Source of the DNA: Tistlia consotensis USBA 355 | GTDB taxonomy: Bacteria > Pseudomonadota > Alphaproteobacteria > Kiloniellales > DSM-21159 | Length of the DNA: 64,000 nt | Assembly (NCBI RefSeq): GCF_900177295.1 | Contig: NZ_FWZX01000001.1 | Span: 248,001 to 312,000, forward strand | Direction of reading: 5' to 3' | Shown: piece after piece, positions 36,969-44,386 of the stretch | Position numbering within the stretch: position 1 is the first letter of the stretch | Layout: the number at the start of each line of letters is the position of its first letter | The notes under the pieces: model-generated | Databases searched by the model: none | Told to the model about the DNA's origin: nothing | The model's input: only the letters and a program-made list of their open reading frames with translations | Position numbers and translations under genes: made by a program

Positions 36969-38348
36969 ATGCCGGCCAGCCCCTTCCCGGAGATCGACTA
37001 CGGCCGCAGCCTGCTGCTGACCGACCTCTACCAGCTCAACATGCTGGAGGCCTACCTGGCGGCCGGGACGACGGGAACGGCGGTCTTCGAGTTCTTCGTG
37101 CGCCGCTTGCCGGCGCGGCGCGGCTTCCTGCTGGCGGCCGGGCTGGAGCAGGTCGTCGGCTTCCTGACCGAAGCCAGGGTCGACGCGGCCGAGCTCGACT
37201 GGCTCGGGCGCTCCGGCCGCTTCACCGGCCGGCTGCTCGACTACCTCGCCGGCTTCCGCTTCACCGGCGACCTCGACGCCCTGCCAGAGGGCACGCCGGT
37301 CTTCGCCGACGAGCCGCTGGTCCGGGTGACCGCGCCGATCCTGGAGGCGCAGCTCGTCGAGACGCGGCTGATCAACTTCCTGCAGTACCAGACGCTGGTC
37401 GCGACCAAGGCGGCGCGCATGGTGCTGTCGGCCCCCGGCAAGGGCCTGGTCGACTTCGGCCTGCGCCGGGCGCACAGCGGCGAGGCGGGCCTGCTGGCGG
37501 CGCGCGCGGCCTGGCTGGCCGGCTTCGCCGGCACCGCCAGCGTGCCGGCCGAGCAGGCCTTCGGCATCCCGCTCGTCGGCACCATGGCGCACTCCTTCGT
37601 CCAGGCCTTCGACAGCGAGGCCGAAGCCTTCCTCGCCTTCGCCCGCGCCCGGCCCGACCAGACCGTCTTCCTGCTCGACACCTACGACACCGAGCGCGCC
37701 GCCCGGACCGTCACCGAGATCGCGCCGCGGCTCGCCGCCGAGGGCATCGCGGTGCGCGGCGTGCGGCTCGACAGCGGCGACCTCGGCGCGCACGCCCGCA
37801 AGGTGCGCCGAATCCTCGACGACGCCGGCCTGACGGAGACGAAGATCGTCGCGAGCGGCGGCCTGGACGAGGCGGAGCTGGCGGCCCTGACCCGGGCGGG
37901 CGCGCCCATCGACCTCTTCGGCATCGGCACCAGCCTGGTCACCTCGGAGGACCTGCCGGCGCTCGACTGCGCCTACAAGCTCAAGGCCTATGCCGGCCGG
38001 GCGCGCCGCAAGCGCTCCGAGGGCAAGGCCTACTGGCCCGGACCGACCCAGGTCCACCGGCGCCGCGACGCCGAGGGCCGGCCGATCGGCGACCTGCTGG
38101 CCCGCGCCGACGAGCCGGCGCCCGCCGGACCCGGCTGGGACGCGCCGCTGCTGCGCCCGGTGCTGCGCGCCGGCCGCCCGGTCGCGCCGCTGCCCAGCCT
38201 GGCCAAGGCGCGCGCCCACGCCGCCGAGCAGCTCGCCCGCCTGCCCGAGCCGCTGACCCGGCTCGCGGAGGCGCCCCCCTACGAGGTCGCCGTCACCGAC
38301 GGCCTGCGGGCGCTCGCGGCCGAGGTCGACGGCTTCGGCAGGCAGTGA
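36969..38348 (+). CDS. pncB: nicotinate phosphoribosyltransferase
   Basis: A 459-residue enzyme joining nicotinate and PRPP to give nicotinate mononucleotide. LLTDLYQLNMLEAYL at the start, DFGLRRAHSGEAGL, the active-site His in GTMAHSFVQAF and LDSGDLGAHARKVRRILD identify the family. It follows pncA with an 8-base gap. Its PRPP demand is notable because a PRPP-synthetase gene lies 2 kb away. The C-terminal 100 residues are Arg/Pro-rich but within family variation. It converges on the alpha/beta hydrolase gene by 9 bases. Confidence 0.93.
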   Translation: MPASPFPEIDYGRSLLLTDLYQLNMLEAYLAAGTTGTAVFEFFVRRLPARRGFLLAAGLEQVVGFLTEARVDAAELDWLGRSGRFTGRLLDYLAGFRFTGDLDALPEGTPVFADEPLVRVTAPILEAQLVETRLINFLQYQTLVATKAARMVLSAPGKGLVDFGLRRAHSGEAGLLAARAAWLAGFAGTASVPAEQAFGIPLVGTMAHSFVQAFDSEAEAFLAFARARPDQTVFLLDTYDTERAARTVTEIAPRLAAEGIAVRGVRLDSGDLGAHARKVRRILDDAGLTETKIVASGGLDEAELAALTRAGAPIDLFGIGTSLVTSEDLPALDCAYKLKAYAGRARRKRSEGKAYWPGPTQVHRRRDAEGRPIGDLLARADEPAPAGPGWDAPLLRPVLRAGRPVAPLPSLAKARAHAAEQLARLPEPLTRLAEAPPYEVAVTDGLRALAAEVDGFGRQ

Positions 38349-38357
38349 GCGGGGCGC

Positions 38358-38996
38358 TCAGGGCCGCGCCGCGAAGTGGCACCGGAACCAGTCGGCCGCG
38401 AGTTCGACGACCTGGTCGAGCGTGCCCGGCTCCTCGAACAGGTGCGTCGCGCCCGGCACGATCGCCAGGCGCGCCTTGCAGGTCATCCAGCCCATCGCCT
38501 CGCGGTTGAGCTCGATGACGGCGGTGTCGTCGCCGCCGACGACCAGCAGGGTCGGGCAGCGCACGCGCGACAGCGCTGCGCCGGCGAGGTCGGGCCGGCC
38601 GCCGCGCGAGACCACCGCGGCGACGCGCTCCGGCAGGGCCGCGGCGGCGACCAGCGCCGCGCCGGCACCGGTGCTGGCGCCGAACAGGCCGAGCGGCAGG
38701 CCGGCCAGGACATCCTCTGCGGCGAGCGCCTCGACGGCCTCGGCGACGCGGCTGCCGAGCAGCGGGATGTCGAAGACCTTGCGCCGGTCGGCCGCCTCCT
38801 CCTCGCTCAGCAGGTCGAACAGCAGCGTCGCCAGCCCGACCTCGTTGAGCCGCTCGGCCACGTAGCCGTTGCGCGGGCTGAAGCGGCTCGAGCCGGAGCC
38901 GTGGGCGAAGACGACGAGGCCGCTCGCCGGCGCGGGCAGGGCGAGAAAACCCTCGGAGCCCCTTTCGCCGAGGCGCAGCGTCTGCGCTATGCTCAT
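38358..38996 (-). CDS. alpha/beta hydrolase, dienelactone hydrolase-like
   Basis: A 212-residue serine hydrolase. The nucleophile is in GLFGASTGAGAAL, the acid is likely in VVGGDDTAV and the His in VPGATHLFEEPG. The VVFAHGSGSSRFSPRN opening matches the group often encoded beside, or fused to, phosphoribosyltransferases. Here a phosphoribosyltransferase is indeed encoded 3 kb further on. Only 26 bases separate its start from the divergent kinase-like gene, so the promoters must overlap. The substrate is unknown. Confidence 0.85.
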   Translation of the reverse strand: MSIAQTLRLGERGSEGFLALPAPASGLVVFAHGSGSSRFSPRNGYVAERLNEVGLATLLFDLLSEEEAADRRKVFDIPLLGSRVAEAVEALAAEDVLAGLPLGLFGASTGAGAALVAAAALPERVAAVVSRGGRPDLAGAALSRVRCPTLLVVGGDDTAVIELNREAMGWMTCKARLAIVPGATHLFEEPGTLDQVVELAADWFRCHFAARP

Positions 38997-39022
38997 GGCC
39001 GCCCCCTTCCTGCGATCGAACG

Positions 39023-40153
39023 ATGGCCATTGTGACCCAGTCGCCCGGCAAGGCTCTGACCGAGATCAATCCGCGGCCCGGCCGCGGCCTGCCCGCGCCG
39101 CGCCCCGATCCGGCGGTGCCGCTCGCCGAGAAGGTCGCCTTCCTGCGCGGCATGGTGGCCGGCGAGCCGGACGGCGAGGTGCGCGAGACCCACATGTCCT
39201 GGGTCTTCCTCGGCGCCGGACGGGTGCTCAAGCTCAAGAAGCCGGTGCGCTATCCCTATCTCGACTTCTCGACCCTGGCGGCGCGCGAGGAGAGCTGCCG
39301 CGCCGAGCTGCGGCTCAACCGCCGGCTGGCGCCGGACGTCTATCTCGGCCTGCGGACCCTGACGCGCTCCGCCGACGGCCAGCTGGCGATCGACGGCGGG
39401 CTGGCCGGCGACGGCGGCACCGGGCCGGCCGGCGAGATCGTCGACTGGCTGGTCGAGATGCGCCGCTTGCCGGAGTCGGAGATGCTGGAGGCGGCGATCG
39501 TCGAGGGCCGCATCACGAAGGCGCAGATCGAGGCGGTCGGCCGGCGCCTCGCCGACTTCTACGCGGGCGCCGAGCGGCCGAGGCTGTCGGCGCGCGTCCA
39601 TCTCGCCGAGCTGCGCCGGCAGCAGGCGGTCAACCGGGCGATCCTGACCGCCCGCGACTTCATGCTCGACCACGGCCGCGACGAGCGCCTGCTCGACGCC
39701 GTCGAGGCGGCGCTGGAGGCCCAGTCCGGAACGATCGCCGCGCGGGTCGAGGCGGGCATGATCCTGGAGGGCCACGGCGACCTCCGGCCCGAGCACATCT
39801 GCCTGACCGACCCGCCCGTCATCATCGACTGCCTGGAGTTCAACCGCTCGCTGCGCCTGGTCGATCCCTACGACGAGCTGGCCTTCCTCGAGCTGGAGTG
39901 CCGGCGGCTCGACGCCGGCTGGATCGGCCCGCTGCTGGTCGAGGCGGTCGTCGCGCGCATCGGCGGCCGCCCGCCGGCCGGCCTGACCGCCTTCTACCTC
40001 GCCTTCCGGGCCCTGGTGCGCGCGCGCCTGACCCTGGTCCACCTGCTCGAGCCCGAGCCGCGCGAGCCGGCCAAGTGGCAGCCGCTGGCGCGCCGCTACC
40101 TGGACATCGCCGAGGCCGCTCTGCTCAGTCCGGCGGCGCCATCAGCTCGCTGA
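39023..40153 (+). CDS. aminoglycoside-phosphotransferase-like kinase
   Basis: A 376-residue protein with the protein-kinase-like fold of predicted kinases related to aminoglycoside phosphotransferases. The phosphate-binding Lys is in GRVLKLKKPVRYP, the catalytic loop is HGDLRPEH and the metal-binding loop is IDCLEFN. Many relatives carry a C-terminal P-loop ATPase domain; this one ends after the kinase domain. Substrate unknown; antibiotic resistance should not be inferred. Its last 29 bases overlap the convergent PRPP-synthetase gene. Whether the true stop lies at 40153 is fixed by the frame, so the overlap is real if the gene is. Confidence 0.8.
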   Translation: MAIVTQSPGKALTEINPRPGRGLPAPRPDPAVPLAEKVAFLRGMVAGEPDGEVRETHMSWVFLGAGRVLKLKKPVRYPYLDFSTLAAREESCRAELRLNRRLAPDVYLGLRTLTRSADGQLAIDGGLAGDGGTGPAGEIVDWLVEMRRLPESEMLEAAIVEGRITKAQIEAVGRRLADFYAGAERPRLSARVHLAELRRQQAVNRAILTARDFMLDHGRDERLLDAVEAALEAQSGTIAARVEAGMILEGHGDLRPEHICLTDPPVIIDCLEFNRSLRLVDPYDELAFLELECRRLDAGWIGPLLVEAVVARIGGRPPAGLTAFYLAFRALVRARLTLVHLLEPEPREPAKWQPLARRYLDIAEAALLSPAAPSAR

Positions 40154-41105
40154 TCGAGCCGCCCTCGTGCAGGCGGCGCAGCGCCGCCGCGAACAGCGGC
40201 GCCGCGGCGACCACCTGGACGCGCTCCGCCAGCAGGGCCGGCGGCAGCCGGAAGGGCGGCACGCTGTCGGTCACGACGGTGCGGCCGAGGTCCGGCTCCG
40301 CCAGGGCCTTCGCCGCCTCGCCGACGAAGAGGCCATGGGCGGCCAGGGCGTGCACCTCGCGGGCGCCGAGCGCACGGCAGGCCCTGGCGGCGCGGGCCAT
40401 GGTGCCGCCGGTGCTGATCAGGTCGTCGATCACCAGCACCGTGCGCCCCTCGACCTCGCCGACGACCCGCTCGCCGCTGACCACGCCGGCCGAACGGCGC
40501 TTCTCCAGGAAGGCGCCGTCGAGCGGCCGGCCGAGGTCGGCCTCGAGGTACTCGCGGAACAGCTGGGCGCGCTTGACGCCGCCGGGGTCGGGCGAGGCGA
40601 CGACGATCTCGCCGCCGCCGGCCGCCAGGGCGCGGGCGAGCGGCGCGAAGATCGGCCGGGTGTCGAGATGCACCGTCTCGCAGCGGAAGGCGTTCTCGAA
40701 GGCGACGACGTTGTGGACCTCCAGCGTGACGACGCGGTCGAGGCCGACCGCCTCGAACAGCTGGGCGACGTAGCGCGTCGTCACCGGGTCGCGCGGCTTG
40801 GTCCGGCGGTCCTTGCGGCCGTAGGCGAGATAGGGCACGACCGCGGTCAGGCGCGCGGCCCCCTGGTCGCGCAGGCATGCCAGGAAGAACAGCAGGCGGC
40901 AGAGCTTGTCGTGGACGCTCTGATCGGGCCCGCCGTGCAGGCCCTGGACGACGTAGACGTCGGCGCCGCGCACGCCCTCGAGCGGCCGCACCTTGTGCTC
41001 GCCGTCCTCGAAGGCGCGCTCCTCCTGGGCGGCGAGCGGCAGGCCGAGGGCGTCGGCGACGGCTTCGCCGAAAGCGCGGCTGGCATCGAGCGCGAAGAGC
41101 TTCAT
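40125..41105 (-). CDS. prs: ribose-phosphate pyrophosphokinase (PRPP synthetase) homologue
   Basis: A 326-residue PRPP synthetase. YGRKDRRTKPRDPVTTRYVA gives the ATP-site landmarks DRR and KPRDPVT, His131 in LEVHN corresponds to the flexible catalytic His, and the PRPP loop is VLVIDDLISTGGTM (residues 224-236). It departs from the housekeeping enzyme in the TKPRDP region and in lacking the usual allosteric-site sequences, so it looks like a second, accessory Prs. It is the third gene of an operon with a phosphoribosyltransferase and a primase-polymerase; the gap to the latter is 9 bases. Confidence 0.87.
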   Translation of the reverse strand: MKLFALDASRAFGEAVADALGLPLAAQEERAFEDGEHKVRPLEGVRGADVYVVQGLHGGPDQSVHDKLCRLLFFLACLRDQGAARLTAVVPYLAYGRKDRRTKPRDPVTTRYVAQLFEAVGLDRVVTLEVHNVVAFENAFRCETVHLDTRPIFAPLARALAAGGGEIVVASPDPGGVKRAQLFREYLEADLGRPLDGAFLEKRRSAGVVSGERVVGEVEGRTVLVIDDLISTGGTMARAARACRALGAREVHALAAHGLFVGEAAKALAEPDLGRTVVTDSVPPFRLPPALLAERVQVVAAAPLFAAALRRLHEGGSISELMAPPD

Positions 41106-41114
41106 CGGGCCTCC

Positions 41115-41921
41115 CTATCCGGCAGCCGATCCCGGCGGGCCGTCCTCGCGCTCGTGCAGGCGCACGATGTTGCGCGTGACCTGCGCGACCTCGGCGTCGT
41201 CGAGCGGCGGCCGGCAGCGCTGGCGGTTCCAGGCGAGCAGCAGCTCCAGGGTGACATCCGGATCGACGCCGTGCCACAGCAGATGGCCGGCCAGCGAGGC
41301 GAGGCTGTCGTTGCGCTGCCCCTCGGGCACGCCGGCGCGGACCAGCTCGCGCCAGTCGGCGAGGCTGCGGCCGAGCCGGCCGCCGCCTTGCCCGAGCAGC
41401 CAGAGCGGCAGGTGCGCCGGCGGCAGCGCGTCGGGCGAGCCGCCGGGCCGCCAGCGGTAGAGGCCGCCGCTCGGATGGCGCGAGGGCGGCGCCACGACGT
41501 AGCCGCCGTCGCCGCGCAGGTCGATGCCCTGCCTGAGGCCCGCCCGATTGCGCACCAGGCCGCCGGGATGGCGGAAGTAGAGATGGCGCCCGCCCCCGCC
41601 GGTCTCGGCCTCGACCGTCGCCGGCAGGGGGCCGTGGGCCCGCTCCAGCGCCGCCAGGGAGTCCGCGCCGCCGTGGTGCGGGTCGACGTCGAGCACGACC
41701 AGGCCCGACAGCGCCCCGGTGACGATGCCGACGTTGGCCGCCGGCCAGCGCGCGAACCAGGCGCGCAGCGTCTCGGCGTCGGGCCGCTCATGCTGCAGCG
41801 GCTCCCAGGCGACCAGCGGCCGCTTGTCCGCCGGACGCAGCGGCAGCACCGACCAGCCGCGCGCCAGGTAGGCGAGCGCTGCCGCCTCGCAGCCGGCGGA
41901 CGGGGGTACCTCGCCCGTCAC
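41115..41921 (-). CDS. bifunctional DNA primase/polymerase (Prim-Pol) domain protein
   Basis: A 268-residue archaeo-eukaryotic-primase-type protein. Residues 12-160 hold the Prim-Pol domain: Asp78 and Asp80 in LDVDPHHGG, His113 in GGGGRHLYF, and Asp134-x-Arg136 in GIDLRGDGGYVVAPPS, so all catalytic positions are retained. Residues about 195-255 resemble a primase C-terminal helical domain (EGQRNDSLASLAGHL). No helicase is fused. The start is GTG at 41921 with GGAGG 6 bases upstream; it overlaps the phosphoribosyltransferase stop by 4 bases. Such proteins usually sit in phages and plasmids; here the neighbours are nucleotide-precursor genes. Confidence 0.85.
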   Translation of the reverse strand: MTGEVPPSAGCEAAALAYLARGWSVLPLRPADKRPLVAWEPLQHERPDAETLRAWFARWPAANVGIVTGALSGLVVLDVDPHHGGADSLAALERAHGPLPATVEAETGGGGRHLYFRHPGGLVRNRAGLRQGIDLRGDGGYVVAPPSRHPSGGLYRWRPGGSPDALPPAHLPLWLLGQGGGRLGRSLADWRELVRAGVPEGQRNDSLASLAGHLLWHGVDPDVTLELLLAWNRQRCRPPLDDAEVAQVTRNIVRLHEREDGPPGSAAG

Positions 41922-42586
41922 GCCGGCCCTCCGCCCGCCGTCGGCGGGGCGAAGGAATCGAGGATGCGCACCACCTCGGCGTCGTCGAGCTGCCCGAAGT
42001 CGTCGTAGAACTGGCCGATCGCGAAGAAGCTCGCCGAGGTCTCCAGGCAGACGACCTCGTCGACCTCGGCGGCGAGCGCCGCCAGGGTGTCGGGCGGCGC
42101 CACCGGCACGGCCAGCACCAGCTTCGCCGGTCCCTGGCGGCGCAGCGCCTTGAGCGCGGCCCGGGCCGTGGCGCCGGTCGCCAGGCCGTCGTCGATGACG
42201 ATCGCCGTGGCGCCGGCGACGCGCGCCCGCGGACGGTCCTTGAGATAGCGCTCGCGCCGCCGCTCGATCTCGCGCAGCTCGTGCGCCTCGAGCGCGGCGA
42301 AGGCTTCGGGGTCGGCCTCGACGACGGAACGCAGCGCCTCGTTGACGACCAGCTCGGGGCGATCGCCGTCGACGACCGCGCCGACCGCCAGCTCGGGCTG
42401 GGACGGCAGGCCGATCTTGCGGACCAGCACCAGGTCGAGCGGCGCTTCGAGCGCCCGGGCGACCTCGGCCGCGACCGGCAGGCCGCCGCGCGGCAGCGCC
42501 AGCACCACGGGATCGGCGTAGCGCTTCTCCAGCAGGCGCTCCGCCAGCTCCCGTCCCGCTGCCGTCCGATTGGCGAAGATCCGCAT
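41918..42586 (-). CDS. phosphoribosyltransferase family protein
   Basis: A 222-residue type I phosphoribosyltransferase-like protein. The PRPP loop is VIDDGLATGATA (around residues 130-141) with the acidic pair Asp132-Asp133; the N-terminal FANRTAAGRELAERL and LALPRGGLPVAAEVA are the landmarks of the stress-associated group often linked to dienelactone hydrolases. The base acceptor is unknown. I chose the ATG at 42586 (GGGAGCGG upstream). It is the first gene of the operon; an FNR/FixK-like site is centred 67 bases upstream. Confidence 0.87.
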   Translation of the reverse strand: MRIFANRTAAGRELAERLLEKRYADPVVLALPRGGLPVAAEVARALEAPLDLVLVRKIGLPSQPELAVGAVVDGDRPELVVNEALRSVVEADPEAFAALEAHELREIERRRERYLKDRPRARVAGATAIVIDDGLATGATARAALKALRRQGPAKLVLAVPVAPPDTLAALAAEVDEVVCLETSASFFAIGQFYDDFGQLDDAEVVRILDSFAPPTAGGGPA

Positions 42587-42616
42587 CCGCCGCTCCCGCG
42601 CCCGGTCCACCGGCAC

Positions 42617-42660
42617 ACAGTCTAGCCAAGGCGGCGCGCCGGCTGCTTGATCCAGGTCAG
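42617..42660 (-). promoter_or_regulatory. FNR/FixK-type box with a -10-like hexamer upstream of the phosphoribosyltransferase operon
   Basis: On the minus strand CTGACCTGGATCAA (42647-42660) differs from the common FNR/FixK site TTGACCTGGATCAA at one base. A TAGACT hexamer lies at 42617-42622. If this is the -10 element, the box is centred about 41-44 bases upstream of the transcription start, the position of a class II activator. This predicts induction at low oxygen. The match is seen; the regulation is inferred. Confidence 0.6.
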
Positions 42661-42731
42661 GCGGCGCCGGCCTTCGCGGGTCGGCGTTCAGCCGTGGCCG
42701 GCCGGCGACCGCCCGGAGGGGACCGGAAGGC

Positions 42732-43268
42732 TCAGGCGGCGGCCGTCGAGGTGGCGAAGGCGCGGCCCCTGCGGAACTGGGCGTTGAAGAAGCCACGCAG
42801 CGTCTCGGCGTCGAGATCGAGCAGCGTGCCGCCCTCCTCGAAGTGCTTGATGTAGGTCTGACCGATGGCGTAGGTCGTCGCCCCCGCGAGGGTCGGCAGG
42901 CCGAGGCCGCCGAGCGCCCAGCCGATGCCCGGCACGGCCTTCAGCAGGCTCGCGGCGCCGATGCCGAGGCCTACCGAGAGTCCGCCGCCGAGCAGCGACA
43001 GGATGGTGGCCCGCGCGGCATGCTCGGAATAGCGGTGGCCGTAGCGGTGGGCCAGCTGCTGGACCATGCGCATGTGCAGCGCGAAGAGCGCGGCGGTGTC
43101 GAACAGCGGCAGCGGCAGGGTGCCGACGCTCATCGAGGCGATCACGTAGGTCTTGACCGTCCCGGCGGCGGCCATCGCCTCGGGCTTCTCGGTGATCGGG
43201 TCGAGGATCCGGACCTCGCCGGTGATCACCTCGTCCGCCGCGTTCCGCTCAGCCTTCTTCGTCGCCAT
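42732..43268 (-). CDS. DUF697-type membrane-associated protein
   Basis: A 178-residue protein resembling the DUF697 (YcjF-like) group: a charged N-terminus, then VKTYVIASMSVGTLPLPLFDTAALFALHMRMVQQLA-type hydrophobic helices with P-x-P and D residues, a glycine-rich pair of helices (SLLGGGLSVGLGIGAA), and a basic tail. The ATG at 43268 is chosen because an upstream in-frame start adds only an unusual Arg/Gly lead. Function unknown. It is 145 bases upstream of the phosphoribosyltransferase start on the same strand, and the FNR-like box lies in that gap, so the downstream operon has its own promoter. Confidence 0.78.
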   Translation of the reverse strand: MATKKAERNAADEVITGEVRILDPITEKPEAMAAAGTVKTYVIASMSVGTLPLPLFDTAALFALHMRMVQQLAHRYGHRYSEHAARATILSLLGGGLSVGLGIGAASLLKAVPGIGWALGGLGLPTLAGATTYAIGQTYIKHFEEGGTLLDLDAETLRGFFNAQFRRGRAFATSTAAA

Positions 43269-43365
43269 CTCGAACCCCGCAGGAGCCTTTCGGAAGAGGC
43301 CGGCAGGATAGCCAGCCGCCCGGCCTCTGGCCACACGCGATTCGCCGCTGCGCGGGGCCCGCGGC

Positions 43366-44370
43366 TCAGGCGCCGGCGCCCTGGGCCGCCTTCATGGTCT
43401 GCGCGCTCAGGTGCTTGCGCAGGAACAGGTCGCCGAAGCGCGCCGGCGGGTATTTCGCCGCTTCGCCCTCCCGGTAGAAGCCGCGGATCGGCTCGATCAG
43501 GGCGTCGGCGTTGGGATTGTGGAAGAAGGCGAAGGTCAGGCGGGCGCGGTTCCCGGCCTCGGCCGGCGGCAGCGCGACCCGGTGCAGGTTCGACAGCCAG
43601 TGGTCGTTGCTCCAGCGCATCATCAGGTCGCCGATGTTGCAGACGAAGCCCTCGGCCGGCGGGTGCACGTCGATCCAGGCCCCGGCCCGCGTGCGCACCT
43701 GCAGGCCGCCGGGCACGTCGTCGCCGCGCACGATGGTCAGGGTGCCGTAGTCGGTGTGCTCGCCGGCGCGCAGCTGGCCCTCCTCGACCGTCTCCGGCGG
43801 CGGCGGATAGAGGATCGCCCGCATCGTGCTGGTGTGGTGGTCGATCTCGGCGTCGAAGTGGTCCCGCGGCAGGCCGAGGGCCGTCGCGAAGAGCTGCAGG
43901 ACGTGCGCGGAGAGCTCGGCCATCGCCCGGTAGTAGGCCTCGAAGGCGGGCTGCAGGCCCGGCTGGACGGCCGGCCAGACGTTGGGCGCGAAGAAGGCGC
44001 GGGCGTCCTCGGTGCCGTCGAGCGCGGCCGGCGCCGGCTCGACCGGGCCCATCGCGAAGCTCTCCTGCAGGTCGGGCGGCGTCCGGTTGCCGAGCGAGAA
44101 GGCGAGGCCGCGGCTACCGAGCCAGCTGTAGCCGCGGCTGATCCGCTCGGGCGGCTGGGGCGTCTGCATCTTGACCTCGCGCGGCCGGGCGAAGAAGGCG
44201 AGCGCCTCGCGTCGCGCCGCCGCGATCACGTCCTGCGGCACGCCGTGCCCGGTGACCGCGAAGAAGCCGATGGTCTCGCAGGCCCGGCGGATCGCCTCGG
44301 CCGCCACGGCACGCCCCGGCCCCTCCCGGGATTCGCTCAGATCGACAAGGGGAACGGCGGCCTCGGACAT
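43366..44370 (-). CDS. isopenicillin N synthase-like 2-oxoglutarate/Fe(II) oxygenase
   Basis: A 334-residue non-haem iron oxygenase. The DIOX_N region is at the start (VPLVDLSESREGPGR; GFFAVTGHGVP). Iron ligands are His205, Asp207 (AGEHTDYGTLTI) and His263 (SNLHRVALP); Arg277 with the following Thr in NRARLTF fits binding of 2-oxoglutarate. It is the last gene of a five-gene operon, 16 bases after the carbamoylase. True antibiotic synthesis is unlikely; close relatives hydroxylate small acids or pyrimidines. The longer frame to 44460 is a shadow; GAGGAGGAAGAG precedes the chosen ATG. Confidence 0.9.
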   Translation of the reverse strand: MSEAAVPLVDLSESREGPGRAVAAEAIRRACETIGFFAVTGHGVPQDVIAAARREALAFFARPREVKMQTPQPPERISRGYSWLGSRGLAFSLGNRTPPDLQESFAMGPVEPAPAALDGTEDARAFFAPNVWPAVQPGLQPAFEAYYRAMAELSAHVLQLFATALGLPRDHFDAEIDHHTSTMRAILYPPPPETVEEGQLRAGEHTDYGTLTIVRGDDVPGGLQVRTRAGAWIDVHPPAEGFVCNIGDLMMRWSNDHWLSNLHRVALPPAEAGNRARLTFAFFHNPNADALIEPIRGFYREGEAAKYPPARFGDLFLRKHLSAQTMKAAQGAGA

Positions 44371-44386
44371 CCTCTTCCTCCTCGGG

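Noticed and set aside
41115-41921. Prim-Pol gene as part of a prophage or plasmid remnant
   Set aside because: No integrase, capsid, helicase or replication genes are near, base composition matches the neighbours, and the gene overlaps a metabolic gene.
43366-44370. Beta-lactam biosynthesis gene
   Set aside because: The isopenicillin N synthase name covers a wide oxygenase family; no ACV synthetase or other antibiotic genes are near.
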